NCBI RefSeq assembly: GCF_902491705.1
Contig: NZ_CABUIW010000008.1
Span: 1 to 53,797, forward strand
DNA: 53,797 nucleotides
Direction of reading: 5' to 3'
Source: an uncultured Lactobacillus sp.
GTDB lineage: Bacteria > Bacillota > Bacilli > Lactobacillales > Lactobacillaceae
The position numbers were made by a program, and so were the translations under genes. Below are positions 53,739-53,797 of this stretch, piece by piece (the stretch's first letter is position 1; every line of letters begins with the position of its first letter). The notes beneath the pieces are model-generated. The model searched no databases. It was not told the origin of the DNA and was given only the letters and a program-made list of their open reading frames with translations.

Positions 53739-53767
53739 AGACCCAAAAGTTAGACACTTTTGGGTCT
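53739..53767 (+). terminator. IS-end hairpin serving as terminator for the dedA-like gene
   Basis: A perfect 12-bp stem with a five-base loop and following TTTTATT, 16 bases after the dedA-like stop codon. It also shields the transposase from read-through. Confidence 0.65.
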
Positions 53768-53773
53768 TTTATT

Positions 53774-53797
53774 ATGACTAAATTTAATAAAGAACAA
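53774..53797 (+). CDS. First eight codons of an IS transposase ORF (partial)
   Basis: The frame starts ATG at 53774 and reads MTKFNKEQ to the end of the window, the same as at the other end. It fits the start of an IS3-type OrfA, but eight codons allow only a tentative call. Confidence 0.5.

Larger units (their letters stand above)
53732..53797 (+). mobile_element. Left end of the same insertion sequence, reading out of the window
   Basis: These 66 bases are identical to the first 66 on the opposite strand. The sequence goes TGAAGTGAGACCC, hairpin, then ATG. The insertion lies nine bases after the dedA-like stop codon and does not break that gene. The rest of the element is outside the window. 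Confidence 0.72.

Overview
The window is AT-rich, low-GC Gram-positive chromosome, most likely from a host-associated Lactobacillus of the gasseri/johnsonii/acidophilus group. This rests on gene content and order (rbgA-rnhB-dprA-topA-trmFO-xerC-hslVU; cmk-rpsA-der-hup; cvfB-xerD-ribT-scpAB-rluB-ribU; dnaE-pfkA-pyk; obgE and rnz), strong AGGAGG-type ribosome sites, a cysteine-free L32, a short four-domain S1 protein and 589-residue lactobacillus-type pyruvate kinase. Species is an inference. Almost every gene is on the minus strand; plus-strand exceptions are a truncated membrane gene, a hemolysin III homologue, yitT, a DUF2929 gene and a dedA-like gene. No tRNA, rRNA, CRISPR array or prophage was seen, and no gene-free stretch exceeds 300 bases.

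Ends: the first 66 and last 66 bases are exact inverted copies of each other. Each reads outward into the first eight codons of what looks like an IS3/IS150-type transposase ORF, so the segment is bounded by two outward-facing copies of one insertion sequence. The left copy has cut off the 5' end of a small membrane protein gene.

Region 0.4-8.6 kb is the main accessory region. A nine-gene operon (aldo/keto reductase, MerR regulator, DUF2255 protein, second aldo/keto reductase, nitroreductase, antibiotic-biosynthesis-monooxygenase-fold protein, third aldo/keto reductase, SDR, NAD(P)-binding protein) runs from one promoter. Its -35 and -10 boxes are 19 bp apart and straddle a perfect dyad, the classic MerR-family arrangement. 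The MerR protein has a single cysteine (Cys55) close to where the aldehyde sensors AdhR and NmlR carry theirs, so an electrophile or carbonyl detoxification regulon is the best reading. A CE1-type esterase and a fourth aldo/keto reductase follow after a terminator.

Region 8.6-11.8 kb: a membrane-anchored DUF915 hydrolase overlaps an orphan PTS EIIC-like gene. The EIIC reading frame is broken at codon 5 by an A-tract length change although a good promoter and ribosome site remain. A LacX-type mutarotase gene with a cre-like site follows.

Region 11.9-53 kb is conserved housekeeping sequence: proteolysis (hslVU), chromosome dimer resolution (xerC, xerD), topology and segregation (topA, scpAB, hup), repair and uptake (dprA, uvrC), ribosome assembly GTPases (rbgA, der, obgE), tRNA maturation (cca, rnz, trmFO), glycolysis (pfkA-pyk, with a cre-like site upstream of the -35 box), replication (dnaE with a degenerate PHP domain), an FMN riboswitch controlling ribU, and an OatA-like acyltransferase.

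The items most worth a second look are the MerR-controlled oxidoreductase operon, the frameshifted orphan EIIC with its hydrolase partner, and the inverted IS ends. Nothing here proves a wholly new system.
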